Assembly: GCA_902806595.1 (NCBI GenBank)
Contig: CADCXC010000005.1
Coordinates: 1,550,001-1,614,000 of the forward strand
DNA from: Pyrenopolyporus hunteri
Taxonomy: Eukaryota > Ascomycota > Sordariomycetes > Xylariales > Hypoxylaceae
Reading direction: 5' to 3'
Length of the DNA: 64,000 bases
A model generated the notes under the pieces. That model saw only the letters and a list, made by a program, of their open reading frames with translations, was not told the origin of the DNA and did not search any database. The translations under genes were made by a program, and so were the position numbers. Of this stretch, positions 15,735 through 28,176 are shown in pieces; the stretch's first letter is position 1; each line of letters begins with the position of its first letter.

Positions 15735-15770
15735 AATATCGATTATTTAATAAAATTAAATTATTATATT
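15735..15770. repeat. Partial third copy of the inverted-repeat arm
   Basis: This stretch contains ATATCGATTATTTAATAAAA followed by TTAAATTA, the core of the arm at 1,599-1,694, in the same orientation. It is only about 70 bp from the right edge of the AT-rich block. Confidence 0.55.
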
Positions 15771-15832
15771 AATTTAAATATTTTTAATATTATATTATTT
15801 TTTTTCGTATTATATTAATTATATTAACTTAA

Positions 15833-15899
15833 ATATGCGATTATGTCATCTTTTTTTTCTAGTCGTTTATCGCATATATGGCTTATGTCATCTTTTTTT
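15833..15899. repeat. Repeat structure at the edge of the AT block
   Basis: A 17-bp sequence, TTATGTCATCTTTTTTT, occurs at 15,841-15,857 and again at 15,883-15,899. The octamer ATATGCGA at 15,833-15,840 is matched by its reverse complement TCGCATAT at 15,870-15,877. Composition changes exactly here. This could be the end of a transposable element or a duplicated target, which would explain why mutation stops at this point. Confidence 0.6.
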
Positions 15900-18800
15900 C
15901 CAACGTTTTAACGGGTTAACGGTTTTATGGCAAATGGCCAGCCGTCGTCGGGCGCTTGTCAAAAGAGGATTACGTATAACTTTATGGAGATGACCCGTCT
16001 GGAGGCCTTCTCTAGCTGCGATGCAACTCGTCCAACATTATATAGGTACCTACCTAGTTATATAACGGTCCTGTATAGCGTCACTCCGCCGTCGGTGGCT
16101 GCAGCTGCGCCAAGGACCTCGTCCGCTTGGGGTAGGAAGAACGAATTTCGGAGCCATTGGAATAGTAACAAGATTGCATCTCAATGCTACGGACAAATTC
16201 ACGTCATTGGGCCGAATAAGTTAGTTTTTAGTTTTCTCGAGGTCCCATCCTTAAGAGACCTGGGAGAAAAGAGCCAATCCTTTCGAGACTTAACATACCT
16301 TAAAGTGGTGTCTTACGGTTCGCTCTTCGAAAAGCGATGGCGACGAGATCGAAACCGGTCGGGGATCGTACTTCGTACATTATAGGGAGAGAGATCTTCG
16401 CGCGCGTGGCTGTTTCACGAATTCTTATCGTGTGTAAGTCTACCGCCCTAGAGCTTCTGCTGTGGTGTCTCAATTCGTCCTTCTAGTGCCCACAGCGGTA
16501 ACCGTGGCGCCTTTACTGTGTTGCCGCTATTTAGCGAATATGATACATCTGATAGACGGGAATAGGAGAGACGGGATAGGCCGCCCAGGAGAAACCTACC
16601 TGGGCTCAGCTCAGCCGCTTATGGGTTCCTATTCAAGGGTCAAAATTCGACCACGCCAAGTGGATATGGCTGATCTGATCGGCAATCCAGACTACTACCC
16701 AAGCTGACTCGGTTGAAAGATTGCGCCGCCGCTTTCGGCACCTCCTTTACAGGCCCATTTAGTATTTCGTCCTCTTTTTTTTTCGCCTCTCCCACTCCCG
16801 AAGAAGCTCCAAGGAGTCGTCGGTATCACGCCACATATCCTGATGGAGTATTCTAGCCAGAAATTGAACTAAGACGATCGCCGTCAATCCCTTTTTAGAA
16901 CATCCAACGCATCTATGCCAGACGGCCCAGAACGTCAAGAGGGGGGTTGCGGTTTGATAGATTAGACAACTACCGGTCGCGATATACTAGCGTTCTCCGA
17001 TATTGCACCCCGTCGCAGGCGTCGGACATGGAAAATAATACCACATACCTCCTCAGGAGCCTCCTATCCATTGGAGACGGACGTGCGCGCAGCTCGCCTT
17101 GGTGCACTCGTATATTGCTGTTGGATCAATTGGCTCGCATGCGCTAGCACCGTAATACAGCAGCTTCAGCGGAATTCGCGGTCATGATCTGACTGATCAG
17201 AAAAATAGAATACCAAAAAGAAGGTATCGTACCCGTGCCATGAAGGGATCGGTACCATGTAGGTAGGCACCCTGGTTCCCGACAGGACGGAAGTCCCGCT
17301 GTCGTTCAAGATTTAACAAAGTCTGGGGAGGCCCACGGTCCTGCGTTACTCTCTGGCGCTCGGCGCTTGAGTCGTGGCACTGGAAGCGCGGATGTTGTGC
17401 TGGAACCACAACTTTCGCCGTACCACTATAGACATCATCTCGAAGACGACGACGAATCGAAGATGGGCTCGAGTAAGTGGCTCAACGTCCGCTCTCGGTT
17501 GTGGTGCCATGACATTGCCTCGTTCATATGTGTTCCGTTTAGATGCAGAAGTTAACTTACATGGCCCGAGTTGATTGGCCTCTTGCGTTGTCTGCGCAGG
17601 TGCATCTAACACTATAGCAGACTGAGTCATTCTATCACTTGATTTCCGAGTCTTATGATAGGATCGACATTGTCGAGGGAAAAGAAAGCAACGACGGGTA
17701 AGCCAATTTTTTTTTTCTACTGAGAAACCGGATACCCGTATTCTAGCACGACAGGCAGCGTGACTCTACTTCCTGGCTTCGAGTTGAGGCTTAGATAGGC
17801 TGCCTGCCGGATTCGCAAGCAACGGGACGTTGGGATAATGCAAAGACCGCATCACCCGACCCTTCGCTGACGAATTAAGATCCGCCGGGACTAGAATGAT
17901 TGGCACGGACTTCCTGCGAGTAATAATAAGCATGGAAGCAAGGCTTCCAAGGCATGTATGTACCCTCGAGTCCTCGCTTACTGCTTTATTACCGTGCGTG
18001 CTCTCCATACATGGCGTGTATTGTACATACATACCTAGGTATCTACATAGTAGGAAATCCCGAAGCAGGCTCACCATGCTTATACATACATGCGTGCGTA
18101 CATACATGCTGCCCAGCACTTGCGCAGTACAGTATGTATTCGGATTCCGTACGTATTGTACATCCCACTCTCGTAACTAAGCATACGTTAAATTCACACT
18201 TCTATGCCGGATCTGTGCCACCGGGTTTGGGGGACACTGTCTTGCACCGTGCCCCGTGGTCTAGAAGTCTAGAAACCTTTTCTGGCCTAGGCTCATGAAC
18301 TGGCACTAACATGTTGACTTTGCGGTCTGGGACTTGTTTGTTCGACATTTTCGACACCCCCTTTTTTAGATACTGGGGGGGTGACTTTGAGAGGACCCTG
18401 GCGATCCCGGATCTGCTTCTCTACCTCTAGTTGGCACTAGCATCCCCGCCGGTGATCGCTCCGCCGTCCCACCCAGGGGTCCTAATCCCCCAACGAGAGA
18501 CGGCCGTTTCTGCAGGCTGGCAGTTGCGCAGTCGTTCTATTGCCGCTAAAACATGATACTTTTCACTAGATACCGTGTACTGCGTGTCTGTGCGGCTTCG
18601 TGCAAGTGCGGTGAACCGTCGCTCGGCTCGCCGGATCTGAACCCCTGTTCAGCTTTCGGGGGTGCCCATGTCGAGCCTTGCCTTACAAACCCGGCCAGCC
18701 TCCCTTGGGTTGCTTCGCTATCTTGCATCCTCCGCTCCTCTGATAGGTAGAGCCCAGCACGGTACGTGCGACTATACAGTATCTTCGTAGTCATCGGGAA

Positions 18801-19410
18801 TAGTGCTTCCCCACGTCCCTCAGGAGAATTGCGCCAGATGCGCCTTGTCAATCTCGTACAGGGGGAGTGTGACCCAATCATGGCAAACAAGCGATTCCGG
18901 CGGCTGGGTCTTACCTCTTCGAGCCTCTTATGTAGGTAACCCTCTGCCTCACTGTCGGTGAGTGGTCCTGCGTGATTCTCCTTATGCATGCCCTCCTCCG
19001 GTTCATGCTTACGCCCCGTGGTTGCTTTCGAACTGATAACCGCCAAGCTGGTACGAGTCACAGTCTCGCGTATAGACTAGAAAGGCCTCGTATCTTCCTT
19101 CTCTCCGTCTCCTTGCTTAGAACACCGGCCTGGCGTTAGGCGTTCTGAGTCCTACAGTCCCGTAACCGACTTTCCAATTTCCTGTGATAATCGTGAGTTC
19201 CCAAGGATGTAACCCGTTGAACCCACGCGCCTAGTCTAGCACATTGGATATTGTGTCTCACATTTCGATACCAAGATTCAACTCTCCCAAGCTCGGTCCA
19301 AACTAATTTTAGAATATTCTAGATCGTGGATTTACTAGCGTTTGCGAAGATACATTATAACTGAAGTCGACCGGCTGTCCTCGGGGAAAACTAAACCGAC
19401 AATATCCATC
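15900..19410. other. Gene-free stretch of normal composition
   Basis: About 3.5 kb of roughly balanced GC with no reading frame that looks like a protein gene. The longest ATG frame (15,927-16,385, plus strand, 152 codons) has no recognisable domain and no coding-like composition. From 17,960 to 18,130 there are many ACATACATG and CCTAGG type motifs typical of intergenic DNA in this genome. No tRNA or rRNA was recognised. Confidence 0.6.
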
Positions 19411-22400
19411 ATGCCTCACTCCAGTGCGCAACGAGATCTCGCCAGATTCGGATACAGTTCTTCGAGCGAATCCGACGAAGCCCCACGGAAGGCAAATGCG
19501 ACCACTTCCAATACACAGAACCAAAAGAAGAAGAAGAAGCGCAAGCCGCCGCCTCAGCAGAGCATAAATAAGATATGGAGGCGATTTACTACCAAGCAGT
19601 TTACCAAGGCGCTCGCGGTTTTGCCCTTCGACCCCGTACCGCTTCCGAGCGTCCCCGAGCGGCCTAACGAGCTTCTATCAGCGGGATACGAGCGCGCTAG
19701 GGACGAATGCTCGCGCAAAGTGAAGAAGATAATCGCCGAATGTAAACGTGTCAATACCCGTTATAGAGACCCGGGATTCGATCTGGTGCGCCCCTATAGC
19801 CTCGCTTCGAGCGCAAACAATGGAAGGACTGACAATCATCTTTATTTTTAGGATTGGGACCTGAAATGGCTCAAGGGCAACTGTCTCAACTACCTGGGGT
19901 CGCGCAAATTCGATATCTCGAGCTCTAGGCTCAGCACTAACACTTCTGTTCCGAAAGCCGTCAAGCGAGTACATGAGATCTTTGAGAAGCCGACTTTCAT
20001 GAAGAGCATAAGCGCCGGAGACGTGAAACAAGGCTCGCTCGGCGACTGCTGGCTCATTGCAAGTCTGAGCGCATTGGCCAACGTGGAAGACGGAATTAAG
20101 CGCATCTGCGTCGAGTACGATACTCGTAAGATCGGCCTATCTTATAACACGTCCCCTAGCATCTCGCTCACTTCAAGCAACAGGTATTGGAATTTACGGC
20201 TTCGTCTTCTATCGAGACGGAGAATGGATCTACTCCATTGTCGATGACAAATTGTACCTCACTTCACCATGCTGGGATTCGCCGAGTATGCAGCGCGAGA
20301 TGCTACAGCAAATCGACCGCGAGGAGCCCGAGAAGGTATACCGTAAAACTTACCAAACTGGATCTAAGGCTCTGTTCTTTGGTCAATGCAAGGACCAGCA
20401 CGAAACCTGGGTCGCGTTGCTCGAGAAAGCGTACGCCAAAGCTCATGGTGATTACGGTTCGTTATCAGGCGGCTGGATTGGGGAGGGGCTGGAAGATCTC
20501 TCCGGCGGTGTCACTACCGAGCTTCTAGCATCCGATATTCTTGATCTCGATGCCTTCTGGGATGAAGAGCTTAGCAAAGTGAACCAGGAGTTCCTCTTTG
20601 GCTGTTCCACTGGCCTGCTCGACGGCGGTTACGGCGACCGCAATGGGATCCGTGAGGGACACGCTTACGTCGTGATGGATGCTAGAACACTCAAGAACGG
20701 CCAACGGCTCGTCAAACTTCGGTAAGCTCAGCAACCTATCGTCAGCGGACTTACAAGAACTAACTGAAGGAATAGCAACCCTTGGGGTAAGACCCGTAAG
20801 GGTATTTGGGAAGGACCTTGGTCGGACGGCTCCAAGGAGTGGAACAACGACGTGAAAGAAGAGCTCGGCCACCAATTTGGGAACGACTCCGTCTTCTGGA
20901 TCACCTATGAAGACATGCTCGAGAAGTACCAACATTTCGATAGGACTCGTCTTTTCCGGGATCCCGACTGGCGGTGCTGCCAGCGATGGATCGGCGTCGA
21001 AGTGCCGTGGAAGGCCCAGTGGAATGAGAAGTTCCATATCAAGCTGACGAAGGAATCGCCTTTGGTCCTAGTGCTGCAGCAGCTTGACGATCGGTACTAT
21101 AAGGGATTACAGGGTCAGTATAGCTTCAGGATGCACTTCCGGGTACACGAACAGGGACGACCAGAAAGCGAGGATTACATAGTCAGGTCGCACGGCAATT
21201 ATCTGATGGACCGCTCTGTCTCGATCGAGATACCGTGCATGGAGCCTGGTAATTACTCGGTATTCATCAGCGTCGTGGCGGAGCGCGACACCGATATGCC
21301 CTCTATCGAGGACGTCGTTAAGCGCGAATGTCGTAAGCGCGTGGAGAACGAGAAGCTGGCCCAAGTCGGCTATGCGTACGACCTAGCGCATAGCAAGGGT
21401 GTCGCGCACCTCGAGCAGGTTGCCAAGCTCCGTAAGAAGTCGGATCAGAAGAAGGCGAGCACCTCGCGTATGCAGGAGCGACGCAAGATGTGGGAGAAGA
21501 GACATCTGAACCGCGACATCACGAAGAAGCAGACGAAGAAGAACCAAGAGAAGCGCGATAGGCGGCGGGAGGCGGAGGAAGAGAAGAGAAAAGCTAAGGC
21601 TGAAGCTGAGAAGGCCAAAGAAGAGGCTGAAGCCGCCGAGAAGAAGAAGCAAGAAGAGGCCGAGGCGGCTGAGAAAAAGAAGAAAGAGGAAGCTGAGGAG
21701 GCCGAGCGCAAGAAGAAGGAAGAGGAGATGCCCAAAGATGCAGCAGTCCAGACGGACGAGCCTCGATCGGGCGAAGATAAGAGCAGCCAGACCGAGGAAG
21801 CTGTACAAACTAAAGACGAAAGCGTAACGTCCGAGTCTACTGACAAGCAAAAGGAGACGGAGGAAGCCTCGAAGGACACTCAGACGGATGCTCCGAAAGA
21901 TACTTCGAAGGACGCTGCGAAGGACGAGGCGGTCGAGGCTACGAAAGAAGAAAGCAAGCCCGCTGAGATAGAGAAGCCCGTCGAAGAGACACCCGCCGCG
22001 GGTAAATCTGTCGAAGAGATGCCGTCGGAGAAAAAACCCGCTGAGGAGAAGCCCACTGAGGAAAAGCCTACCGAGCAAAAGCCTGTTGAGCAAAAACCCG
22101 CCGAGAAGCCCGTGGCTCAAGCCAAAACGAGTAGTGGGCAAAAGCGACCCCATCCGCCCCCACAAGCCTACTCATCAGACTGTGACTCCTCTGATAGTCC
22201 AATCGAGGATTGGGAGTTGCTCTACTCATCGGATGACATGTCTAAGAAGCCGCGGATGGCCACGGCGCCGCCAGCCGCGACGACCAATGATAATGCAGTG
22301 GAGAGCGACGGGGAGTCGGGGATGCCAGACCCGTGGAACGCAATCTGTATCGTTGGGTTCCGGGTATATTCAAAAGACGAGGACTTAGACCTGCGCGTGG

Positions 22401-22969
22401 TGCTCGAAGGCGGCGACATGGCGGAGAACGGTATGGGCGAGAAGGGCCCCGCCGACATCGACAACGCCCAGATGAATGCTGGTGGCGAGCGCGAGAAGCC
22501 AAACAAAGATGTGAGCGATAAGGTCGAGATCGTCGACGGCGAACTCGTACACAAGCAGAAGGTCGTCACACCGGATGACGAGGATAAGGACGGCGAGCCG
22601 AAGAAGAGTGAAGATGACCGGAAATACGAGGAAAAGAAAGACGAAGAGAAGAAGGATGAAGAGAGTAAAGATGAGAAAAAAGAGGACGAGGAAAAGAAGA
22701 CAGATGAAGAGCAGAAAGAGGAAAAGAAAGCCGACGAGAACGAAGAAAAACCCTCCGAGGATAAAAGCGAAGAGAAGCAAGACGATGCCGAAGCAGACCA
22801 CGACAAGTCGGATGATAAAGACGACTGCGCCAAGTCAGACACCTCCGACTCGACGGACGACTCAACGCCCATCCCAACCCCTGACTCCGACACCATGGAG
22901 TGCAGCCCGCAGTACTCCGCCGCCGGGAAGGCGGAAGCAGACTCGTCGGCGAAGAAATCGTCAACCTGA
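19411..22969 (+). CDS. Calpain-family cysteine protease with charged tail
   Basis: A calpain (peptidase family C2) endopeptidase, expected to be intracellular. Four exons (19,411-19,785; 19,852-20,125; 20,184-20,721; 20,776-22,969) with introns of 66, 58 and 54 nt join in frame to 1,126 residues. The ATG at 19,411 is the first in frame. The catalytic triad is complete: Cys in QGSLGDCW (about residue 191), His in EGHAYVV (about 376) and Asn in NPWG (about 397). A C2-like domain III follows at about 470-610. The remaining 500 residues are low complexity: a Lys/Glu/Ala coiled-coil stretch (21,540-21,730), Pro/Glu/Lys repeats, a short ordered patch near 22,200-22,400, then a second Lys/Glu/Asp run to the end. 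No EF-hands are visible, so it is an atypical calpain. Its substrate is unknown. Confidence 0.93.
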
Positions 22970-23826
22970 AAGAGCGTTATCCATTTATTTCCATTTTACA
23001 CCCGTTCCCATCGAACGAGTGTGTCTTTCCCCTAAGCATTATCGCCCGGCATCGCATGGCATCGCATGGCATGGCATCGCGTGTGCAATTATTTTCGAAC
23101 CGTTTTTTCAACAACCGACTACCCCCCTAAATCGATTTCGGAGCATGGATACCATTGTCTGCTATTCCTCCTCTTCTCCTAGTAGTGCGATAATTTCTTT
23201 CTTTTCTTTTTCTTTAGACGTGACCATACCTATTTTACGACTTAACGACCTCGGGCTATTTCGATAATAGCCGGTACGAAAAGGACGGGCCTGATTTTGA
23301 CGTCGGTTTACGAATCGGGTAGTTAAGGTACCTAGGCTTATGCATCCGGGTGGTGGTGGTGGTGGTGCTGGCGGCGGCGGCGGCGACGGTGGGGGTGGTG
23401 GTGGTGATGAGGGTTACGAGCAAAGGCGGTCGGACCGGCAAGCTAGATTGGTTCCCACTCACTCATAGAAGAGTTACGAAGATTGTCACGTAGTCTTTCC
23501 GAACCCCATTTCCACTCAATAGGATCGAACGACCCGACTCAAATAAACACCAAATTATTAATACCTCGTTCGTTGCATGAACTAAGCCTTAAGTGAAGAT
23601 GTAAGGTGCGAACCCCTATCTGATATCCTCTATGTATTCCGGGGTATATTGCCGCCAGTACGTATGCTCTACTCGTCTCCTATGAAACATACCTAATATA
23701 TCATCTCCACGGGCGGCCTTATATGCCGCGCATCCAACAGCGCCATACAACCACATCTACCTCTAGGCGATCCATTCCCACCCGAACAGGAACACTAACA
23801 AAACCTTGGTATTGTATTCGAACAAC
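22970..23826. other. Convergent intergenic region with triplet repeat
   Basis: This lies between the 3' ends of the calpain and nickel transporter genes. It holds a GCATGGCATC repeat around 23,050-23,085 in the presumed calpain 3' UTR and a GGT/GGC triplet run at about 23,350-23,410. No gene was seen. Confidence 0.6.
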
Positions 23827-25293
23827 TCAACGCTCCGCATCATGAAATGTATCATCAGCATCATCCGACGGAAGCCTCTGGACCCGCCCTTCATCATCAC
23901 CATCACCATCCACAAGCCCCGTCGTCCTTCTCATCCTCCTCCTCCTCTCCATAGACCTCCTCCAGGGCCCGTACACGACGACGGAGCCAAGGCCGGCGAC
24001 GAGGAACAAGCCGCAGATAGAGCCGCCCACGACGTCGAAGTGGTCGCCGAGGGCGGCGAGGCCGTCCCAGAAGGAGCCCTCGGGCTCGGCGACGTTCTGG
24101 ACGAGGGAGAGGACCTGGACGACGCCGATGAAGGCGGAGACGAGGACGGTGATGCCCGTCAGCACGATGGAGTAGTACAGGATGGCGACGGCGTCGCGCG
24201 CGAACGCCTTGGACGTGTACAGCACCATCATGAGCGCCCCGTCCGTCGTGTCGAGCATGCACATGCCCGCTGGATGCGGAGGGTGGCGTGTTAGTCCGGG
24301 GGCGACGTGGGAGCGGAGGGGGAGGAGAAGAAGGGAAATGGGGGAGCAAGAAAAGGGAAGGGATAAGGGGTAAGAATACCTGTGAATAAGAGAGGGAAGA
24401 TCAGAATGACCCAGAGACTCGTCCCCTGCGCCCCTTGTACGCTCGCAATGCCTATGATGGCGATTTCTGAGCTCGTGTCGAATCCGAGTCCGAATAGGAC
24501 TCCCAGGGGATACATCTAATGCATCCCAATCAGCTCTTTTCGCTCATAAAAACAGTTGCCAATTAATGAAACATGCTTGTTAGCATGCTCTATTCAAAGA
24601 GTCACCCAACGTAAAAGGGGGTGGGAGGGATACAATTGGCTAGCGGTACGTAAATAGGTAAGTTACCTTCCAAGGACGATCCACGATGCGGAATAGCTTC
24701 CGGAACACATTGGCGAGAAAGCCAGCGCCCTCGAGCTGCAGATTGAGCGCGGCCTGGTCCTCGTCCGCGCCCTCATCCTCCGGGTGGTGCGGGTCCGGTT
24801 CGCGGAGCACGGCGCGGAGCCGCTGCACGAGACGATACAGGACCCAGCCGTTCCCGACGCACAGCAAGATGAGGAAAGCCGCGCTGACGCTGGTCCCGAT
24901 GATGCCGCCGACGTACTGGAAGTTGTCGAAGCGGTCCCGCAGAGCGCCGCTGGTGGCGGCCACGACGATGCACGTGACGATGACGATGGTGGAATGGCCG
25001 AGGCTGAAGAACGTGCCGACGGTCACGGGCCGCTGCCCGGAGGCGATCAGGCGCCGGGTCATCAGGTCGATGGCGCTGATGTGGTCGGCGTCGAGGGCGT
25101 GGCGCAGCCCGAGCGTGTACGAGAGCACGGCGGGGCTGATCATGGCCGGGTAGTAGTGCAGCACGACGCCGACGGCGGCCCAGACGATCATATTCGCGAA
25201 GACCAGCAGCCCGATGATCTGGACGACGGGCAGCGGGAGAGCCTTCAGCCGGCCCGGGAGCGGAATGTCGAAGCGCGAGAGGAAGCGCGGCAT
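23827..25293 (-). CDS. Nickel/cobalt transporter (NiCoT family)
   Basis: A plasma-membrane or organelle transporter for Ni2+ and/or Co2+; fungal members (Nic1 type) supply nickel to urease. Three exons (25,293-24,667; 24,515-24,380; 24,269-23,827) join in frame to 401 residues. The family signature HX4DH is present as RHALDADHI (His65 to His71) in TM2, and exon 2 carries the second signature LGFDTSSEI. Exon 3 starts with AGMCMLDTTDG, also typical. About eight hydrophobic segments are visible. The C-terminal tail is charged and rich in Asp/Arg. A cytosolic acidic loop (EPDPHHPEDEGADEDQ) could bind metal. Exon 1 and part of exon 3 are very GC-rich. Metal preference cannot be read from sequence. 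Confidence 0.93.
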
Positions 25294-28176
25294 CTCGGAC
25301 CTCCAAAGCTCGAAGGCTCCCTTATCGAGACGGCGCGCGTTAGGTCTCGAATGACGTTAATAATATTAACACGATTAGATCCAAGAAGCACTCTCTCCGC
25401 GGCGAGACCATCGAAGCTATCGAAAACTTCAGCAAAAGCAAGCAAATTTAGGCCAAAACTTAGATATTCATCGGGGATTGAATATATAAGGGTAAGCAAA
25501 GAGGAGAATGAGTACCTACCTACCTATACGCCAGGTGACGAATAGTAAAGTGTCAAAAGTGAGAGCTAATTCCCCCGCACCGGGCCGCAAAGGTGCCCGC
25601 TGTAGATATGAATAATAGACTCGTCGCATACATATCGTTGCCCCGCGTGGATATACATGTACATGTGCATGACAATAGCATACATGAGATTGGTAGTAGA
25701 TAACTAGGCGGTTAGGGAGATAACTGGGTAGTAGAGAGGTACGTAGAACGGGAGAGGGGGGGGGTCGATTTTCGATCCAACACACCGGCGCTAACCCCCC
25801 AAGCTTTCCCCCCCTATCCCAGATCTGGCAAGTCCCTTGATGCAGAATGCCATCTATGATACATGTACCCATCTACGTAAATGTATGGAAACGTATGTAG
25901 CTGTCGCCGATAAGATAAAAGCTTAAATCGATTACCTATCACCTTTTATTCTCATTACTCATAGGGCTGAGTATTCCCGTAAGAAGTTTATTTCTTTTTA
26001 TATATAGTCGCGCCAGCCTATAGGTAGGTAAGTACTATGCATAGAATTTCAAATATTTTCTTAAAATTAGCGCCCGAACATGAGCAATTTTTTTTCGCGT
26101 TAAATTAACTCCATTCTCGAAGCGGGAGAGCCAATTATGTTACATACCCCTCCGCTGGTTTCACGACAGTAGCAGTAGCTATAGCTACCCCCCTATTCCG
26201 AACCGCCTATGTAATCAACCACCAGAATAAGTACTTAGGTACTAATACCGGAACTTCTAATACACATATACTCCTTCTACCATAGTTATCTCTTGATGCT
26301 ATTAATTCTGATTCATACTTATATTTTTCCGTTGTGTCTATCGAAACGATAGAGCCTATATACACCTTTTCGACTGGACATTACTTTTTTTCTACGTGTA
26401 AAATAGGGGGGCTGGCCCTTGTACATATAGTACTAGACCTTCTTAGAATCATTTCTTTTATAGTGAATACTATGCGGGCTTCACTCCACGAGAACTATTT
26501 ATGACTACAGAGAGTAAAAAAAAAATAGAGTGCTATTGTTACAACCATCCCGTCGTTTGACCGGTTCTAATAAACATTACCTTCGATGTAAAACTACCTA
26601 CCTACCTACCTAGGTACCTAGGATATTTCTATAGTTAGCTACCTAGGTACGTAGTAAACAATGTTCAGATACGGATTATTCCTAATCCAGACACTTGTCT
26701 CGAAAAGTTCAAACTTTATAACTCGCCCTCAGACTCTAAGGCGCAATGCCTCGATCATTCTTTTTTTTTTTTCTACAAATATTCTTTTCTTCTAAAGCCC
26801 CTACAGTTAAGCCTATCGTCTGAAGTTATAGGGGCTGCCTTTCAACCTCGTGTTAGCCATAAACTGTAAACTCCAATATCATACCCGTGCTACACATGTA
26901 GACTTCCTATGCACATTCAACACCGTAACTAGGTCACCCAGGTTAAGGGTGGTCTTGTTAGGGTAGATACCCCCAATCTGTAAGTGCCGGGTTGAACCTA
27001 ACGCACAACTATGGCACGTAAATTTCCTCTAACATAAAAGGGGGGAGGGGGTTTATTCAGCTCTCCTTGATACTATAGACCCACATAGCGTAACGTCAGC
27101 TCGGCGTCGAGTAGAGACGACGTATAACGAGATATTCTGTCTATCTAGCTGGTCCTATCCGCATCTAACCCCCCACTAATTTGAAATGTACCGCGCACTA
27201 AGTTTTCTAGAGCATGACCGTTCTCGTTCGCGGCTACCTAGAACCTATCTTTCCCATTAAAAAACTCCGGACGCCTGACTTAGACCTCATAGTTTAACCG
27301 ATATCTTGGAAGTCTATTTCAGTCTTAATAACCATACGCGGGAATGTCCTAGGTAGCGCCTTCTATGCGTGGTTGGCGTCGACAAGCTCTGCGCTCTGAT
27401 TGTGTAAAATATGAGAAGTAGTAAGATGGGTTTAGGTGTTTACGAGGTACGCTGGCCGGGGATATTGTGGGGGATAAAGGTATCGCGATTCGATATTTAT
27501 TCGCTAATTCGATGGAGTGGACGAAAACAAACGTAGGTCCTTAGCCCAGGGAGAAGACCTATGAGAGCAATGACCCTGTTAGTAGAGCACGGGAAATGGT
27601 TGTGCGATAGTATAACGGTCAAACAGCAAGCCTACCGCGTTGGGAGCAGGAAAAATTACCATTTAGATGGCCCCGAGATCCATGGGCTTTATAGGAGCTT
27701 CAAACATATAAGACCGTTTGAGCCATGAATCTTGTGGCGCCGCTTATATGCTATCCGAATAGCATAATGCTGTCTTCACTTTAGCGACGACTACATTTAC
27801 AGTTTTGAATAGTACCTTTGTAACTAATCACAGTTTCTGGCTTTCCCATCTTTGTCCTTAGGTATACGAAAGGGTCTTGGGAGGCTAGACTGAAATGTTA
27901 GCTGAACTAGCTAACCTCACCATTTTAGCTAAACTTAGGTACATAAATAACACCAACAGAACAAGGGTGTTGTTGATTTGAGAGAAGTGATGAGGGTGAC
28001 GTCAACCCTCTACTCTCTCTGTGGCTAAAGCGATGCCTTGTGTCTTAGGGAGGCGTATCCTGGTGGGGGGCCATGGTCCCCGAGAGGTGTTGTCGGTTCC
28101 TAACCCTTCATATTAGAGGGTTTTTGTGCTCTTGGGGGGTAGCTGGTTGTTCTTCCCACAGGCATCGATCTCTTGC
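25294..28176. other. Long gene-free stretch
   Basis: 2.9 kb without a reading frame that looks coding. It contains promoter DNA for the nickel transporter at its left end, several CCTAGG/TACCTA motifs (25,511; 26,594-26,622; 26,638; 27,347) and short T and A runs. A perfect CRE-type octamer TGACGTCA lies at 27,997-28,004. No tRNA was recognised. Confidence 0.55.

Larger units (their letters stand above)
1..15835. repeat. AT-rich RIP-type block of decayed repeats
   Basis: No open reading frame of useful length exists in any frame here, and stop codons are everywhere. By hand count over the first 720 bases there are about 49 C residues, of which about 38 are followed by G, 6 by T, 3 by A and 2 by C; GC content is about 14%. 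CpA and its complement TpG are nearly absent. This is the end state expected of repeat-induced point mutation, C-to-T change in duplicated DNA, except that CpG has been spared. Internal repeats (listed separately) show that the block derives from repeated DNA, probably transposons, but the parent elements cannot be identified. The composition changes within about 60 bp at the right edge. Confidence 0.9.

Noticed and set aside
15927..16385. 152-codon ATG frame next to the AT block
   Set aside because: No domain, no coding-like composition, no matching introns or context; a chance frame is more likely.
18546..19061. 171-codon minus-strand frame
   Set aside because: It begins with GTG rather than ATG, the first ATG leaves a shorter frame, and the protein is not recognisable.
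21383..22896. Leu/Ser-rich minus-strand frames opposite the calpain tail
   Set aside because: They are antisense readings of Lys/Glu-rich codons and mimic membrane proteins.
24784..25545. 253-codon plus-strand frame opposite the nickel transporter
   Set aside because: Antisense of a GC-rich exon; the transporter frame carries both family signatures.
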